Source: JACCXG01 sp963785755 (GTDB taxonomy: Bacteria; Acidobacteriota; Vicinamibacteria; Vicinamibacterales; 2-12-FULL-66-21). Taken from it: DNA of 64,000 nt. Under the pieces are notes generated by a model that saw only the letters and a program-made list of their open reading frames with translations, did not search any database and was not told the origin of the DNA. Each line of letters starts with the position of its first letter. Position 1 is the stretch's first letter. The position numbers and the translations under genes were made by a program. Positions 22,025 through 30,842 of this stretch are shown one piece after another. Location: NCBI GenBank assembly GCA_963785755.1, contig CAWAXG010000032.1:1-64000 (forward strand). The letters run 5' to 3'.

Positions 22025-22738
22025 TCACTTCGCCGGCTTGCCCGTCATCGGCACGAATCGGACCGGCAGAGTCTTCAGCGTCGTCATGCCTGACGGCGTT
22101 CGGCGCATCACCTGCAGCGTCTGCTCGCCGACGCCGACGGGAATCGCCATCAGGCCGTCCATCTTCAGCTGTTCGACCAGCGCCGGCGGCACCTGGTCCG
22201 GCGCGGCGGTCACCATGATGCGGTCGAACGGCGCCTGCTCCGGCCAGCCGGCGTAGCCGTTGCCGGCTCGGACCTGGACGTTCTTGTAGCCAAGCTGCTG
22301 GAGCGTCAGACGTGCGCGTTCGGCGAGCTGCGGCACGATTTCAATCGTGAAGACCTCGCGCGCGAGCTCCGCGAGAATCGCGGCCTGATAGCCGGAGCCC
22401 GTCCCGATCTCGAGCACTCGATCGGTCTTGCCCACCTCGAGCGCCTCGGACATGAAGCCGACGATGTACGGCTGGGAGATGGTCTGCGCGAAACCGATCG
22501 ACAGCGGCGAGTCGGCGTAGGCGGCGCTCCGCTCCGGCTCGGGAACGAAGAGATGCCGGGGCACCCGACGCATGGCCTCGATCACGGCGGCGTTCTCGAT
22601 CCCGCGGGCGCGGATCTGCTGGTCGACCATCCGCTGTCGCTCCGCAGCCCAGCGCTCTTCCGTCGTTTGCGGCATGGCATCCGAACAGGCGACCGTCACT
22701 ACCGTCGCGAACGCCATAACGATGAACAGGACACACAT
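22025..22738 (-). CDS. pcm: Protein-L-isoaspartate O-methyltransferase, exported
   Basis: 237 residues. It repairs isoaspartyl residues in damaged proteins using S-adenosylmethionine. The SAM motif I is VLEIGTGSGYQAAILAEL. The PCMT signatures RVPRHLFVPE, TISQPYIVGFMSEAL and APFDRIMVTAAPDQVPPALVEQLKMDG are all present. Start ATG 22738 gives a hydrophobic N-terminus (VLFIVMAFATVVTVACSD) with a lipobox-like TVAC, which suggests export, perhaps as a lipoprotein; cytosolic Pcm has no such leader. The frame stays open to 22849, but that part is the GATC repeat. It stands next to M16 peptidase 2, another exported protein-maintenance factor. Confidence 0.93.
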   Translation of the reverse strand: MCVLFIVMAFATVVTVACSDAMPQTTEERWAAERQRMVDQQIRARGIENAAVIEAMRRVPRHLFVPEPERSAAYADSPLSIGFAQTISQPYIVGFMSEALEVGKTDRVLEIGTGSGYQAAILAELAREVFTIEIVPQLAERARLTLQQLGYKNVQVRAGNGYAGWPEQAPFDRIMVTAAPDQVPPALVEQLKMDGLMAIPVGVGEQTLQVMRRTPSGMTTLKTLPVRFVPMTGKPAK

Positions 22739-22762
22739 GATTTGTGAGGTGTCCCGCGATGA

Positions 22763-22906
22763 GATCGTGATCGGTGACCGGTGATCGGGGATCGGATCCG
22801 GATGATTTGACCGACTGGATCCCGTTTCCGATCCCCGATCACTGATCACCGATCACCGATCACCGATCACGACGACTTGCTCCTTCATCCCCGATCACCG
22901 ATGACG
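22763..22906. repeat. GATCGGTGATC-type repeat array, locus 1
   Basis: The left part has GTGATCGGTGACCGGTGATC units, and the right part has GATCACCGATCACCGATCAC units, giving one large imperfect hairpin over 144 bp. It fills the gap between the pcm start and the end of M16 peptidase 2. The same unit in the same inverted layout occurs at 31387-31547. Confidence 0.8.
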
Positions 22907-22909
22907 ACA

Positions 22910-25869
22910 CTATTTCTCAGGCACCAGCGTCACCACCGTATACCGATCCATCGGGAAGTACTTCTTGAACATCTCGTGCACGTTCTGCGGCGTGATCGCG
23001 TCGATGCGCTGCTCCCGCGTGAGGATCAGGTTCGGATCGCGATCGAGCAGCTTCGCCGACTGCAGCCGGCCGAGCCAGTAGGCGTTCTGCCTGCGCGCAG
23101 TTTCGTACTCGCGGCGCGCGGTTTCCTTGGCGCGGGTGGTCAGATCGGCGGTCGGCCCTTCCTGCTGCAGCCGCTGCACTTCTTTCATCATGCGCTCGAT
23201 CATCCCGTCGATCTTGTCGGGCGCGCCGCCGAAGCTGATGCCGATCCGTCCGGCGCCGATCTGCGGCAGCGGCTGGGACAAGCCGACCGAGACGCCGTAG
23301 GTTTCGCCGAGCTCCTCGCGAAGGATGTCGCGCAGGGCGATCTCGAGCACTTCGGTCGCCGCCTCGACGCGTGACTGCTCGTTCTCCTCGAGCGCCGGCT
23401 CGGCGTAGAAGCTGACGATGGTGCGCGCGCGCGGCTCGCGGCCGCGTGCGACCTGCTCGCGGACGATCTTCGCGGGGAACTTCATCTCCATGTCCCTGAC
23501 CTTCGCGGTCGCAGTCCCCTTCGACGGCAGCGAGGCGATGTACTTGGTCACGAGCGGCAGGGCTTCGTCCGTCTTGAACGCGCCGACCATGAAGAACGTG
23601 AAGTCGGCGGCATTCGCGAATCGCTCCTTGTAGAACGCTGCCATTCCCGCGCGATCCAGCTTCGCGATGCGTTCCATCGTGAGCGGCTTGGAGCTGTAGT
23701 GGCCGCTGAGGTTCACCTCGGCGACCTTTTCGCCATACACGGCGTCCGGACTCCGCTCGCGGTTCTGGTATGCGCTCTCGAGTTGCTTCTTAATCAGCGC
23801 AAACGCATCCGCGTCGTCCCCGGGGGCGGTGAAATTGAGGTGCATCAGCTGCAGCGCCGTCTCGATGTTGGCGGGATTGCTGCGCGCCGAGATGCCGTGC
23901 GTCGATCCAGATATGCTGGCGCCGGCCGAGGTGTTCTTGCCGGCCAGCAGCCGCTGCAGATCGACGGCCCGGTGACCGCCGATGCCCGACAGCTGGACGA
24001 GCGCCGGCGCGAACGACGCCTCCATGAAGAGGTCCGGCGTCGCGAGCGACGCTCCACCCCGCGAGACGAAGGAGAAGAGCACCTCGTCGTTCTTGAAATC
24101 GGTCGGCTTGAACCAGGCTTCGACGCCGTTGTTGAAGCGGACGACGGTGACGCCGAGCTCCGGCATCTCCTTGCGATCTTTCACGACGCCGGGATCGGGC
24201 ATGCGCTCCATCAGATCGCGTGCCGCGCCGCCGTCACTCCAGGCGGTGACCGCGACCTTGTCGGCGCTGGCGACCGCGGCGCGAAGCTCGGCATCGGTGG
24301 GAACGGTGAGACCGGGCTTGTCGGGCGAGACCGCGAGAATCACCCGGCTGGTATCGCCGAACAGGTCTTTCGCGGCCGCCGTCACTTCTTCCGCCGAGAT
24401 ACCCGGGAGCATGCTCTGCACCAGATTGCGCTCGTACTCGATGCCAGGGCTCGGTTCGTCCTCGAGGAAGTGATTCACGTACTCCTGGACGTAGGACCCG
24501 CTCTCCGTCTTGTCGCGCTCCGCGTAGGCGCGATCGTAGGACGCGGTGATCCGCTTCTTGGCGCGATCGAGCTCGGCAGGACCGAAGCCATGCTGCACCG
24601 CGCGCTTGGCTTCGATCGCCGCGGCAGCCAGCCCCGCCGGGATCTTGCCCTCCTGCACGGCGACGCCGAGGCCCACGGTCGACGTGTCCGGGCTGAGCCC
24701 GCTCTCGTACGCGCCGGCGTTGAGGAACTGCGCGTCGGGCTTGCGCGAGAGTTCGTCGAAGCGTTCGTTGAGCATCTGGAACGCGAGCCGGCGGACCAGA
24801 TCCCGCCGATATCCGCCCGCGGTGTCTTCCGGCACCCGCTTCCGCTTGCCGATGACCGAGACGGACGATTGCGTGGCCTCGGAGTCCGTCGCGACCTTGA
24901 CCAGCAGCTCGGTGTGGAGCGGCACGGTGTAGTTCCGAGCCGGCGCGGCCGTCGAGGGCTTCGGCAGCGCGCCAAACTCCTTCTTGATGAGCGCCTCGAT
25001 CTCGGCGACCTGGATGTCGCCCACCGCGACGACCGCCATGCGATCGGGCCGGTACCATTTCGTGTAGAACGCGCGCAGCCGCTCGGGAGGAAACGACTTC
25101 AACACCTCGGGCTTGCCGATCGGCAGCCGCTCGGCGTACTTCGATTCGTAGAAGAGCACCGGCACCTGCTGATCGCGGAGCCGCGAGCCGGCGCCGAGGC
25201 CGCCGCGCCACTCTTCGATCACGACACCGCGCTCCTTCTCGATTTCCTTCGGATCGAGCGAGATGCCGCCGGCGAAGTCCGCGAGCGCCTGCACACCCTT
25301 TTCGACGAGGCCTTCCTTGTCGGTCGGCAGCTGGAACATGTAGACCGTTTCGTCGAACGACGTGTAGGCGTTGACATGCGGACCGAGGCGCGCCCCGGTG
25401 GACTCGAGCGCGGCAATGAGCTCACCCGGCTTGAAGCGCTTGGTGCCGTTGAAGGCCATGTGCTCGAGGAAATGCGCCAGCCCCTGCTGGTCGTTCTCCT
25501 CGTCCACCGAGCCGGCCTTGACCGCGAGCTGGAGGCTGACGCGCTTTTCCGGCCGCCCGTTCTTGCGGATGTAGTACTTCAGCCCGTTCGGCAGCGTGCC
25601 GGTCGTCACCGCCGAATCGAACGGAAGTTTTTCCGTCGGCGAGAAGGCCTGAGCCGGCATCGGGGGCTTCGGGGCCTGCGCTGGACCTGCCTGCCCTGAG
25701 CTTGTCGAAAGGGCCTGCCCTGAGCTTGTGAAAGGGCCTGCCCTGAGCCTGTCGAAGGGGTCGAAGGTGTCGAAAAGGCTAATCCTGAGCACTGCAGGCT
25801 CACCAGCGTGCACAGGAGCGGCAGGACGAACAGCGGGACGAACAGTCGGGCGGAAAAGCGGTGTTTCAT
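22910..25869 (-). CDS. Exported M16 family zinc peptidase 2, one frameshift in linker
   Basis: About 986 codons when one missing base is restored. The N-terminus at ATG 25869 is a signal peptide (RLFVPLFVLPLLCTLVSLQCSG). A repeat-encoded linker follows, then the peptidase: TLPNGLKYYIRKN, the zinc motif HFLEH in GLAHFLEHMAFNG, and KEIEKERGVVIEEWRGG with the distal Glu. The second M16 half (from about 24150 down to 22910) has no HxxEH. The signal peptide and enzyme are in different frames only because the middle of three 24-bp repeats (25714-25736) is 23 nt long. Adding one C there gives an uninterrupted frame with a regular linker (LSTSSGQA twice). The start shows a leaderless-type promoter. 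This paralog of M16 peptidase 1 resembles PqqL-like exported M16 enzymes. Confidence 0.92.
25690..25760. repeat. Three tandem 24-bp CTTGTCGAAAGGG repeats in coding region
   Basis: Units 25690-25713 (24 nt), 25714-25736 (23 nt) and 25737-25760 (24 nt) share CCTGCCCTGAGCTTGTCGAA. The middle unit lacks the C of GTCGAA. This repeat type is widely dispersed in bacterial genomes. Here it encodes the linker behind the signal peptide of M16 peptidase 2. Confidence 0.9.
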
Positions 25870-25875
25870 AGGGAG

Positions 25876-25881
25876 AATGTA
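25876..25881 (-). promoter_or_regulatory. Leaderless -10 element of M16 peptidase 2
   Basis: TACATT on the minus strand is followed by exactly six nucleotides (CTCCCT) and then ATG 25869. With usual -10 geometry transcription would begin at or next to the A of ATG. Confidence 0.5.
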
Positions 25882-25964
25882 TCCTGAATCGGGTCGTCTG
25901 ACTCACCCGGGGACGTTTCCCGCCGCCCTGCGGATAGAGTTGACGAAAAAGAGGTCGCAGACAC

Positions 25965-26606
25965 ATGACGCGTGAATACTTCGATCGGGTCGCGGACAAG
26001 TGGGATGACATGCGGCGTGCCTTCTTCGGCGAAGGCGTGCGCACGGCAGCGGTCCGGGCGGCAGAGATCGGGCCGGGCTCGACCGTGGCCGATGTCGGCA
26101 CGGGCACCGGCTTCCTCGCCGAAGCCGCGCTCGATGCGGGAGCGCGGGTGATTGGCGTCGACGCGTCGGAAGGCATGCTCGCGCAGGCGCGGTCGCGCTT
26201 CTCGGGCCGCCCTTTCGAGGCGCGCGCCGGTGACGTCGATGAGCTGCCGCTCGCGGACAGCGAGGCTGACGCCGTCCTGGCAAACATGGTCCTGCACCAC
26301 GCGCCCGAGCCTCCCCGCGCCATCCGTGAAATGGCCCGCGCCCTGAAGCCCGGCGGCGCGCTCGTCATCACCGACGCCGATACCCATACGCACGAATGGC
26401 TGCGCACCGAACAGCACGACCGCTGGCTCGGATTCGACCGCGCCGACATCGTCCAGTGGTTCCGCGACGCCGGACTCGAGAACGTGTCGGTCAGCGACAC
26501 GCAGGAGCTCTGCTCGCCAACGTCAGAGTGCGGCACGAAGGCGGCGATTACAATTTTTCTCGCGAAGGGAGTGAAGCCCGCGCGCCCGCAGCACGTGAGC
26601 ACGTAG
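25965..26606 (+). CDS. Class I SAM-dependent methyltransferase
   Basis: 213 residues. Motif I is VADVGTGTGFLAEAAL, motif II GVDASEGML, motif IV DAVLANMVLHHAPEP and post-motif REMARALKPGGALVITDADTH, the UbiE/ArsM-like Methyltransf_11 pattern. The N-terminus (REYFDRVADKWDDMR) is typical of UbiE-like enzymes. The substrate cannot be assigned. ATG 25965 has AAGAGG upstream. The last residues (GVKPARPQHVST) are encoded by the edge of the ACGT repeat, suggesting the repeat replaced the original 3' end. It is divergent from M16 peptidase 2. Confidence 0.88.
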   Translation: MTREYFDRVADKWDDMRRAFFGEGVRTAAVRAAEIGPGSTVADVGTGTGFLAEAALDAGARVIGVDASEGMLAQARSRFSGRPFEARAGDVDELPLADSEADAVLANMVLHHAPEPPRAIREMARALKPGGALVITDADTHTHEWLRTEQHDRWLGFDRADIVQWFRDAGLENVSVSDTQELCSPTSECGTKAAITIFLAKGVKPARPQHVST

Positions 26607-26680
26607 CACGATGCACGTGCGCACGTAAGCACGTTGCACGATGCACGTGAGCCCGTAGCACGTGGCACGATCGCACGTAA
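26585..26680. repeat. ACGT-type short repeat array, locus 2
   Basis: GCACGTGAGCACGTAGCACG and variants, about ten CACG/ACGT cores in under 100 bp. It overlaps the 3' end of the methyltransferase gene and reaches the truA start. Confidence 0.75.
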
Positions 26681-26684
26681 GAAA

Positions 26685-27455
26685 ATGCCTCGCTTTCGAC
26701 TGCTGATCGAGTACGCGGGAACGCGCTACAGCGGGTGGCAGATCCAGAAGAACGCCCGCACGGTCCAGGGTGAGATCGACCGTGCGATCCGGTCGGTGTT
26801 CCAACCACGCGAGTTCGAGCTGTACGGATCGGGACGCACCGATGCCGGCGTTCACGCGCTGGCGCAGGTTGCGCATCTCGAGCTCTATACGTCCGCGGCT
26901 CCCGAGCAGCTCCGCCGCAAACTGAATGACGAGCTTCCCGCCGACATCAACATCATCGCCGTCGACAAGGTCGCACACCGCTTTCACGCGCGGCACGATG
27001 CCGTGTCGCGCAGCTACGTGTATCAGATCTCCCGGCGGCGCACGGCCTTCGGCAAACACTTCGTCTGGTGGATCAAGGAGCCGCTGAACCTCGGGGCGAT
27101 GCGCGAGGCGGCGGCGTTGTTCGTCGGCATGCGCGACTTCCAGGGCTTCACAGATGACGATCCATCAGAGAAGTCAACGCTCGTGCTCGTTGACGCGATC
27201 GAGATCGCGGAGGCTGGGGCGTTGATCCTGATCCGCATCAGGGGATCGCACTTCCTCTGGAAGATGGTCCGGCGCATCGTCGGCGTGCTTGGAGCCGTCG
27301 GACGCGGAGAACTGAAGCCTCGCGACGTGACGAACGAGGCCGTCGACGTGGCGGCGCTGACTGCGCCCGCTGCCGGCCTGTTCCTCGAAGGGGTGTATTA
27401 CGACCCGGCCGAAGGGCCTGGCCCATTGACGCCCGTCTTGTGGGTCAGGCAGTGA
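26685..27455 (+). CDS. truA: tRNA pseudouridine synthase A
   Basis: 256 residues, normal length. It converts U38-40 of tRNA anticodon arms to pseudouridine. The catalytic Asp is in GSGRTDAGVHALAQVAH; other family blocks are LLIEYAGTRYSGWQIQ near the start, DINI...FHARHDAVSRSYVYQI, and GSHFLWKMVRRIVGVL. ATG 26685 (MPRFRLLIEYAG) is the family start; upstream sequence is repeat. No good ribosome site is seen, only GTAAGAAA. The gene is intact and ordinary in codon use. Confidence 0.97.
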   Translation: MPRFRLLIEYAGTRYSGWQIQKNARTVQGEIDRAIRSVFQPREFELYGSGRTDAGVHALAQVAHLELYTSAAPEQLRRKLNDELPADINIIAVDKVAHRFHARHDAVSRSYVYQISRRRTAFGKHFVWWIKEPLNLGAMREAAALFVGMRDFQGFTDDDPSEKSTLVLVDAIEIAEAGALILIRIRGSHFLWKMVRRIVGVLGAVGRGELKPRDVTNEAVDVAALTAPAAGLFLEGVYYDPAEGPGPLTPVLWVRQ

Positions 27456-27498
27456 AGATAGGGGCTCCGGACTTCGACCGCGCCAGCCCGTTCTGACG

Positions 27499-28185
27499 CT
27501 AATGCGGCGCGCCGGCGGACGGCGGCCCCGGCAGCGCGTGGAAGGGCCGAGAACTCAGCGCGTCGCCACGAGGCGTCAGGACCATCAGCGCACCGCTCAT
27601 TGCTCCTGACGGCACTCTCACCACCAGCTCGGTCGGCGATGCCTGCAGCACGGTTCCTGGCACGCCGGCGAACGCGACTCTGTTGTCGGAGGGCACGGGA
27701 CTGAACCCGGCTCCGTGCACCGTCACCTTCGTGCCCGGGAGTCCGCCCTTCGGTGAGAAGTCGCGGATCACGAGTGTCCCGGGCGCGGGATCACACTCAT
27801 CACCAACTCCGTCGCCATCGGCGTCGGCCTGCTGCGCGGTTGGAAAGTTGGGGCACATGTCGACGGGCGTTGGGAAAGTAATCGCCGTCGAGGTCGTCAG
27901 GATCGGCGATCTGCAGGTCCAGCTTCGCGGTGTTGTACTGCTCGTCGACTGCCTGATTCGTTGCAATGATCCTCAGATCAACCGGCGAACCCCGGCGGGC
28001 GCCAGCCGGCCTTGAGTATCGTCTGCAGACAGCCGCTGACCTCGGTTCGATGACCCCGCCAGATTGGCAACATCCGACAGCGTCACCGGAATCACCTGGC
28101 CGCAAGGTGCGGCTACGGCGAGCGCGAAGAGACACGCCATCACGGCGGCCGACCGCAGCAGCGTCAGGCGGCCGATCGCGCTCAC
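27499..28185 (-). CDS. Secreted TSP3/IPT-domain protein, frameshifted
   Basis: A signal peptide (LLRSAAVMACLFALAVAAPCGQ) is followed, across frame changes near 28040 and 27880, by a short strand-rich part (PVDLRIIATNQAVDEQYNTAKLDLQI), a thrombospondin type 3-like calcium-binding stretch (FPNA...QADADGDGVGDECDPAPGT), and one IPT/TIG immunoglobulin-like domain (VIRDFSPKGGLPGTKVTVHGAGFSPVPSDNRVAFAG). GTG 28185 overlaps the stop of the upstream gene in GTGA, so the two are translationally coupled. Likely an exported or surface-bound binding protein; no enzyme motif is visible. Confidence 0.75.
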
Positions 28186-29228
28186 TTGATGACCCGCAGA
28201 TTGGTCGGCGCCGCGGGCCTCAGATTCTCTCCCCACCCGAGCTCGATCACTTCGAAGTCGTCGGCGATCAGCGCCCGGAATGCCGGATTCAACACGCTGT
28301 TGTTCCAGCGTGCGTCCATCGTCCCGCTGATGTACATGTCCGAGCCGTTGTCGGCGACGATGAGTCCGTGGCGCTTCATCGCACGGAAGATCCGCTGCAC
28401 TTCAAGCGTGAATCCCGAGATGTCCTTGCCGGCCTTGAGCCTCAGGCGCGCGCCGAGCGGCGGCGCGCTGGTGTTCGAGCCCGCGCGGTGCGATGCCGGC
28501 CAGACGTAGCCGTTGGTGGCTCGCGTGGTGACCCGGAACGCGTGGGTGATTTCAGCGCTGCCGAACGCCTCGTCGTGGCGAACCAGTCCGGGGAAGATCG
28601 CGAGCCCCGCGGCGTCGGCGGACGTCCACCCCTCCGGACGGCGGGCGTTCGCTGCGAGATTGAACACGGCGCCGGAGCCCGCTTCCCATCGGCCGAGCGC
28701 GCCATTCCACATCGTCGCGAACGTCTCGTAGAGAATCCAGCGGTCCCGATCGATGACGAGCAGGTGCCGATCGCCTGACGTACCGCCGCCGGCAACTCCA
28801 CCTTCGATGTAGTTCGCGGTCGTCTTCGCCTGTTCCGGGATCGGATATCCAGCCAGGCCGGGAATCCCGACGTCGCTCTCGTCCGCGTAACCGAAGGTGA
28901 CCGGCACGCGCTGCTGATCGCCCGATACGACAACGTAAGGGATTCCATACGGCGGCGGACCGAAGTCGGGGTGCAGCCGGCGCACGGCTGTGGGATTGGT
29001 CGCGCTGCGGCCGCTGATAAAATCGATCAGCTGAGTCGATCGCGCATCGACCGGTGCGGCCGAGATGTCCTGATTCCACCAGTTGTCCGCGGGAAACACG
29101 GGACGGCCGGCAAGCGGTTCCAGCAAGACCGGCGCAGCCGCTCCTTCGATTACGGTGACGGCGGCGAGCGCAGTAACAGCGGGAATGAGAAGGCGCCTGA
29201 GCACGGCGGTGAACCTTTCACGGGGCAT
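28182..29228 (-). CDS. Secreted protein of unknown function
   Basis: 348 residues, intact. A signal peptide (LLIPAVTALAAVTVIEGAAA) precedes a mature part with FPADNWWNQDISAAPVD, YGIPYVVVSGDQQRVPVTFGYADESDVG, GDRHLLVIDRDRWILYETFATM and a conserved-looking HAFRVTT...GYVWPASHRAG. Such modules occur in acidobacterial and actinobacterial secreted proteins, but I know no biochemical function. The start may instead be GTG 29204 just before VLRRLLIP, which has GAAAGG upstream. It overlaps the next gene by 4 nt (GTGA). Confidence 0.8.
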   Translation of the reverse strand: MPRERFTAVLRRLLIPAVTALAAVTVIEGAAAPVLLEPLAGRPVFPADNWWNQDISAAPVDARSTQLIDFISGRSATNPTAVRRLHPDFGPPPYGIPYVVVSGDQQRVPVTFGYADESDVGIPGLAGYPIPEQAKTTANYIEGGVAGGGTSGDRHLLVIDRDRWILYETFATMWNGALGRWEAGSGAVFNLAANARRPEGWTSADAAGLAIFPGLVRHDEAFGSAEITHAFRVTTRATNGYVWPASHRAGSNTSAPPLGARLRLKAGKDISGFTLEVQRIFRAMKRHGLIVADNGSDMYISGTMDARWNNSVLNPAFRALIADDFEVIELGWGENLRPAAPTNLRVIK

Positions 29229-29322
29229 GCCGTCAGCGGCACGGCAAAGCTCAGGAATCCCGTGGGGCGATGGTGCTGCGCGCGCGAAGTTCGTAATCGC
29301 GCGCGCAGGTTTGTAACGGTCG

Positions 29323-29895
29323 CTATCCCTTTTTCTTGATCTTCAGCGCCTCGAGCCGCTTGACGACGTCCTCGCCGGCGGTTTTGGGACTGACCTTCGG
29401 ATCGAAATCCAGGAGACGGCCATCAGGGCCGATGTAGAACGTCCAGCGAGCCGCCCGTTGACGCTGCGGGTTCACGACGCCATATGCGGCCGCGGTTTTC
29501 TTTTCGGGATCGCTCAGGATTGGATAATCCGCCTCGACGTGCTCGGCGAATTTCTTGTTGGTTTCGGCGTCGTCGACGCTTGCCGTGAAGTACACGACAT
29601 TCTCGAACGACTTGAGCTGTTCGCCGCTCGCACGGAGCGACTGGCACTCGGCCGTTCACCCAGCGGTGAACGCCGCGGGAAACCAGGCAAGCACCACGGT
29701 CTTGCCCTTGTAGTCCGACAGCCGATGCACCTTGCCGTCGGATCCCTGAAGCGCGAACTCTGGCGCCTGATCTCCAATCTTGAGTATCGGCTCAGGGGGA
29801 GGAGGAGGCCCTGCCGGCGGTGTCGGCTGCTGGTAGGCCACGCTCAGTGCGACCAGCCCGCAAGCCACCGCCCATCCGGTGAGTGATGTCATCAC
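29323..29895 (-). CDS. Selenocysteine-containing peroxiredoxin (AhpC/TSA family), exported
   Basis: 190 residues when the in-frame TGA at 29656-29658 is read as selenocysteine (U80). Upstream and downstream parts are in the same frame with no gap: GDQAPEFALQGSDGKVHRLSDYKGKTVVLAWFP, then FTAG-U-TAEC. This is exactly where the peroxidatic Cys sits in AhpC/TSA and BCP proteins. C84 may be the resolving Cys. Downstream are VVYFTASVDDAETNKKFAEH, YPILSDPEKKTAAAYGV and FYIGPDGRLLDFD, the normal peroxiredoxin end. A hairpin with bacterial SECIS geometry follows the TGA. The N-terminus is hydrophobic (GWAVACGLVALSVAY) with a Pro-rich linker, so it should act in the periplasm against peroxides. GTG 29895 fits a leaderless promoter. 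No sel genes are in the window. A Cys-to-stop mutation is the alternative. Confidence 0.88.
29623..29658 (-). promoter_or_regulatory. Putative bacterial SECIS element with recoded UGA
   Basis: On the minus strand the TGA (29658-29656) is followed by 14 nt, then a 7-bp stem GTCGCTC (29641-29635) / GAGCGGC (29629-29623) with one G-U pair, closing the loop CGUGC (29634-29630). The loop contains the GU expected for SelB recognition. The loop G lies 23 nt after UGA, inside the usual 16-37 nt range. The stem lies wholly inside the coding frame, as in all bacterial SECIS elements. Confidence 0.75.
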
Positions 29896-29901
29896 GACTC
29901 G

Positions 29902-29907
29902 ATGCTA
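29902..29907 (-). promoter_or_regulatory. Leaderless -10 element of the selenoprotein gene
   Basis: TAGCAT on the minus strand, then six nucleotides (CGAGTC), then GTG 29895 immediately followed by ATG 29892. No Shine-Dalgarno sequence is present. Confidence 0.45.
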
Positions 29908-29992
29908 GCACGTCCGGGGGGTTCCTCTGAGTGGATTGGGTCAAGACCCTCGGGCTATCATCCAGGCTCTGCGATGCAGGAAGGCGGATAAC

Positions 29993-30799
29993 GTGAAGCT
30001 GAGGTTCTGGGGAGTGCGGGGCTCCGTCCCGTGGACGATTCCGGCGGCGATCGGCCACGGCTGCAACACACCCTGCATCGAGATCACGGACGAGGACTCC
30101 GGCGCGACGCTGATCCTCGACGCCGGATCCGGCGTAGTCGGCATCGGCCCTACACTTACCGGCCCGCCGCGCGACCTCCCGATTGTGCTCACGCACTACC
30201 ACTGGGATCATCTGCAGGGGTTGCCGTTTCTGGCTCAGCTCTATACTCCGGGCTGGCGTCCGCGGATCTTCGCGCCCGAGCTCGCGACGGCGCATGCGGA
30301 CTGGCTCGAGACGCTGTTCCGATCGCCGTTCTTCCCCGTGCCTCCCGATTCGCTGCCCAACCGCCCGGAAGTCGAGATGTTTGGCTGCGGCGAGTTCACC
30401 GTCGGCCCGTTCGAGCTGACGTCGATTCCGTTGAACCATCCCGGCGGCGCGATGGCGTTTCGCGTGCGCGGGACGACTGGCGACATCGTCTACGCCACGG
30501 ATCACGAGTTCGGCGACCAGGCCTTCGACGAGCCGCTCGCCGAACTCGCGGCAGGTGCGGCGGCGCTGATCCTCGATGCGCATTTCACGCCGGATGAGCT
30601 GCCGCAGCATCGCGGGTGGGGCCACAGCAGCTGGCGGCAGTGCGCGCAGTTCGCCCGGCGCGTCGATGCCGGCGGCCTGTGGCTGTTCCATCACAAGCCC
30701 GGCCGAACGGATGAGGCACTCGTCCGGATCAGGGCCGACGCGCAGCGAATCTTCCCGGCCACCGAGACGGCGAGCGAAGGCGAGGCGCTGCAGATCTGA
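29993..30799 (+). CDS. MBL-fold metallo-hydrolase
   Basis: 268 residues from GTG 29993, chosen because AGGAAGG lies 8 nt upstream. The metallo-beta-lactamase metal site reads THYHWDHLQG (HxHxDH), followed by LNHPGGAMAFRV, YATDHEFGD and LFHHKPGRTDEAL, which supply the later His/Asp ligands. The start KLRFWGVRGSVPW is typical of the YycJ/PhnP-related branch whose members hydrolyse cyclic phosphodiesters or RNA. The substrate is not assignable. It is divergent from the selenoprotein gene with 97 bp between, and is followed by a kinase remnant and a response regulator. Proteins of this branch are often linked to adenylate cyclase or two-component genes. Confidence 0.9.
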   Translation: MKLRFWGVRGSVPWTIPAAIGHGCNTPCIEITDEDSGATLILDAGSGVVGIGPTLTGPPRDLPIVLTHYHWDHLQGLPFLAQLYTPGWRPRIFAPELATAHADWLETLFRSPFFPVPPDSLPNRPEVEMFGCGEFTVGPFELTSIPLNHPGGAMAFRVRGTTGDIVYATDHEFGDQAFDEPLAELAAGAAALILDAHFTPDELPQHRGWGHSSWRQCAQFARRVDAGGLWLFHHKPGRTDEALVRIRADAQRIFPATETASEGEALQI

Positions 30800-30842
30800 C
30801 GGCGCGGAGCGCGCGCACATCTGCATCTCTACTTTCCCACCC

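Noticed and set aside
23699..25699. 666-codon plus-strand frame opposite M16 peptidase 2
   Set aside because: Antisense artefact of codon bias; the minus strand has the full peptidase.
25870..26668. N-terminal extension of M16 peptidase 2 in the enzyme frame
   Set aside because: It is antisense to the methyltransferase; the signal peptide in the neighbouring frame plus one missing base gives a better gene.
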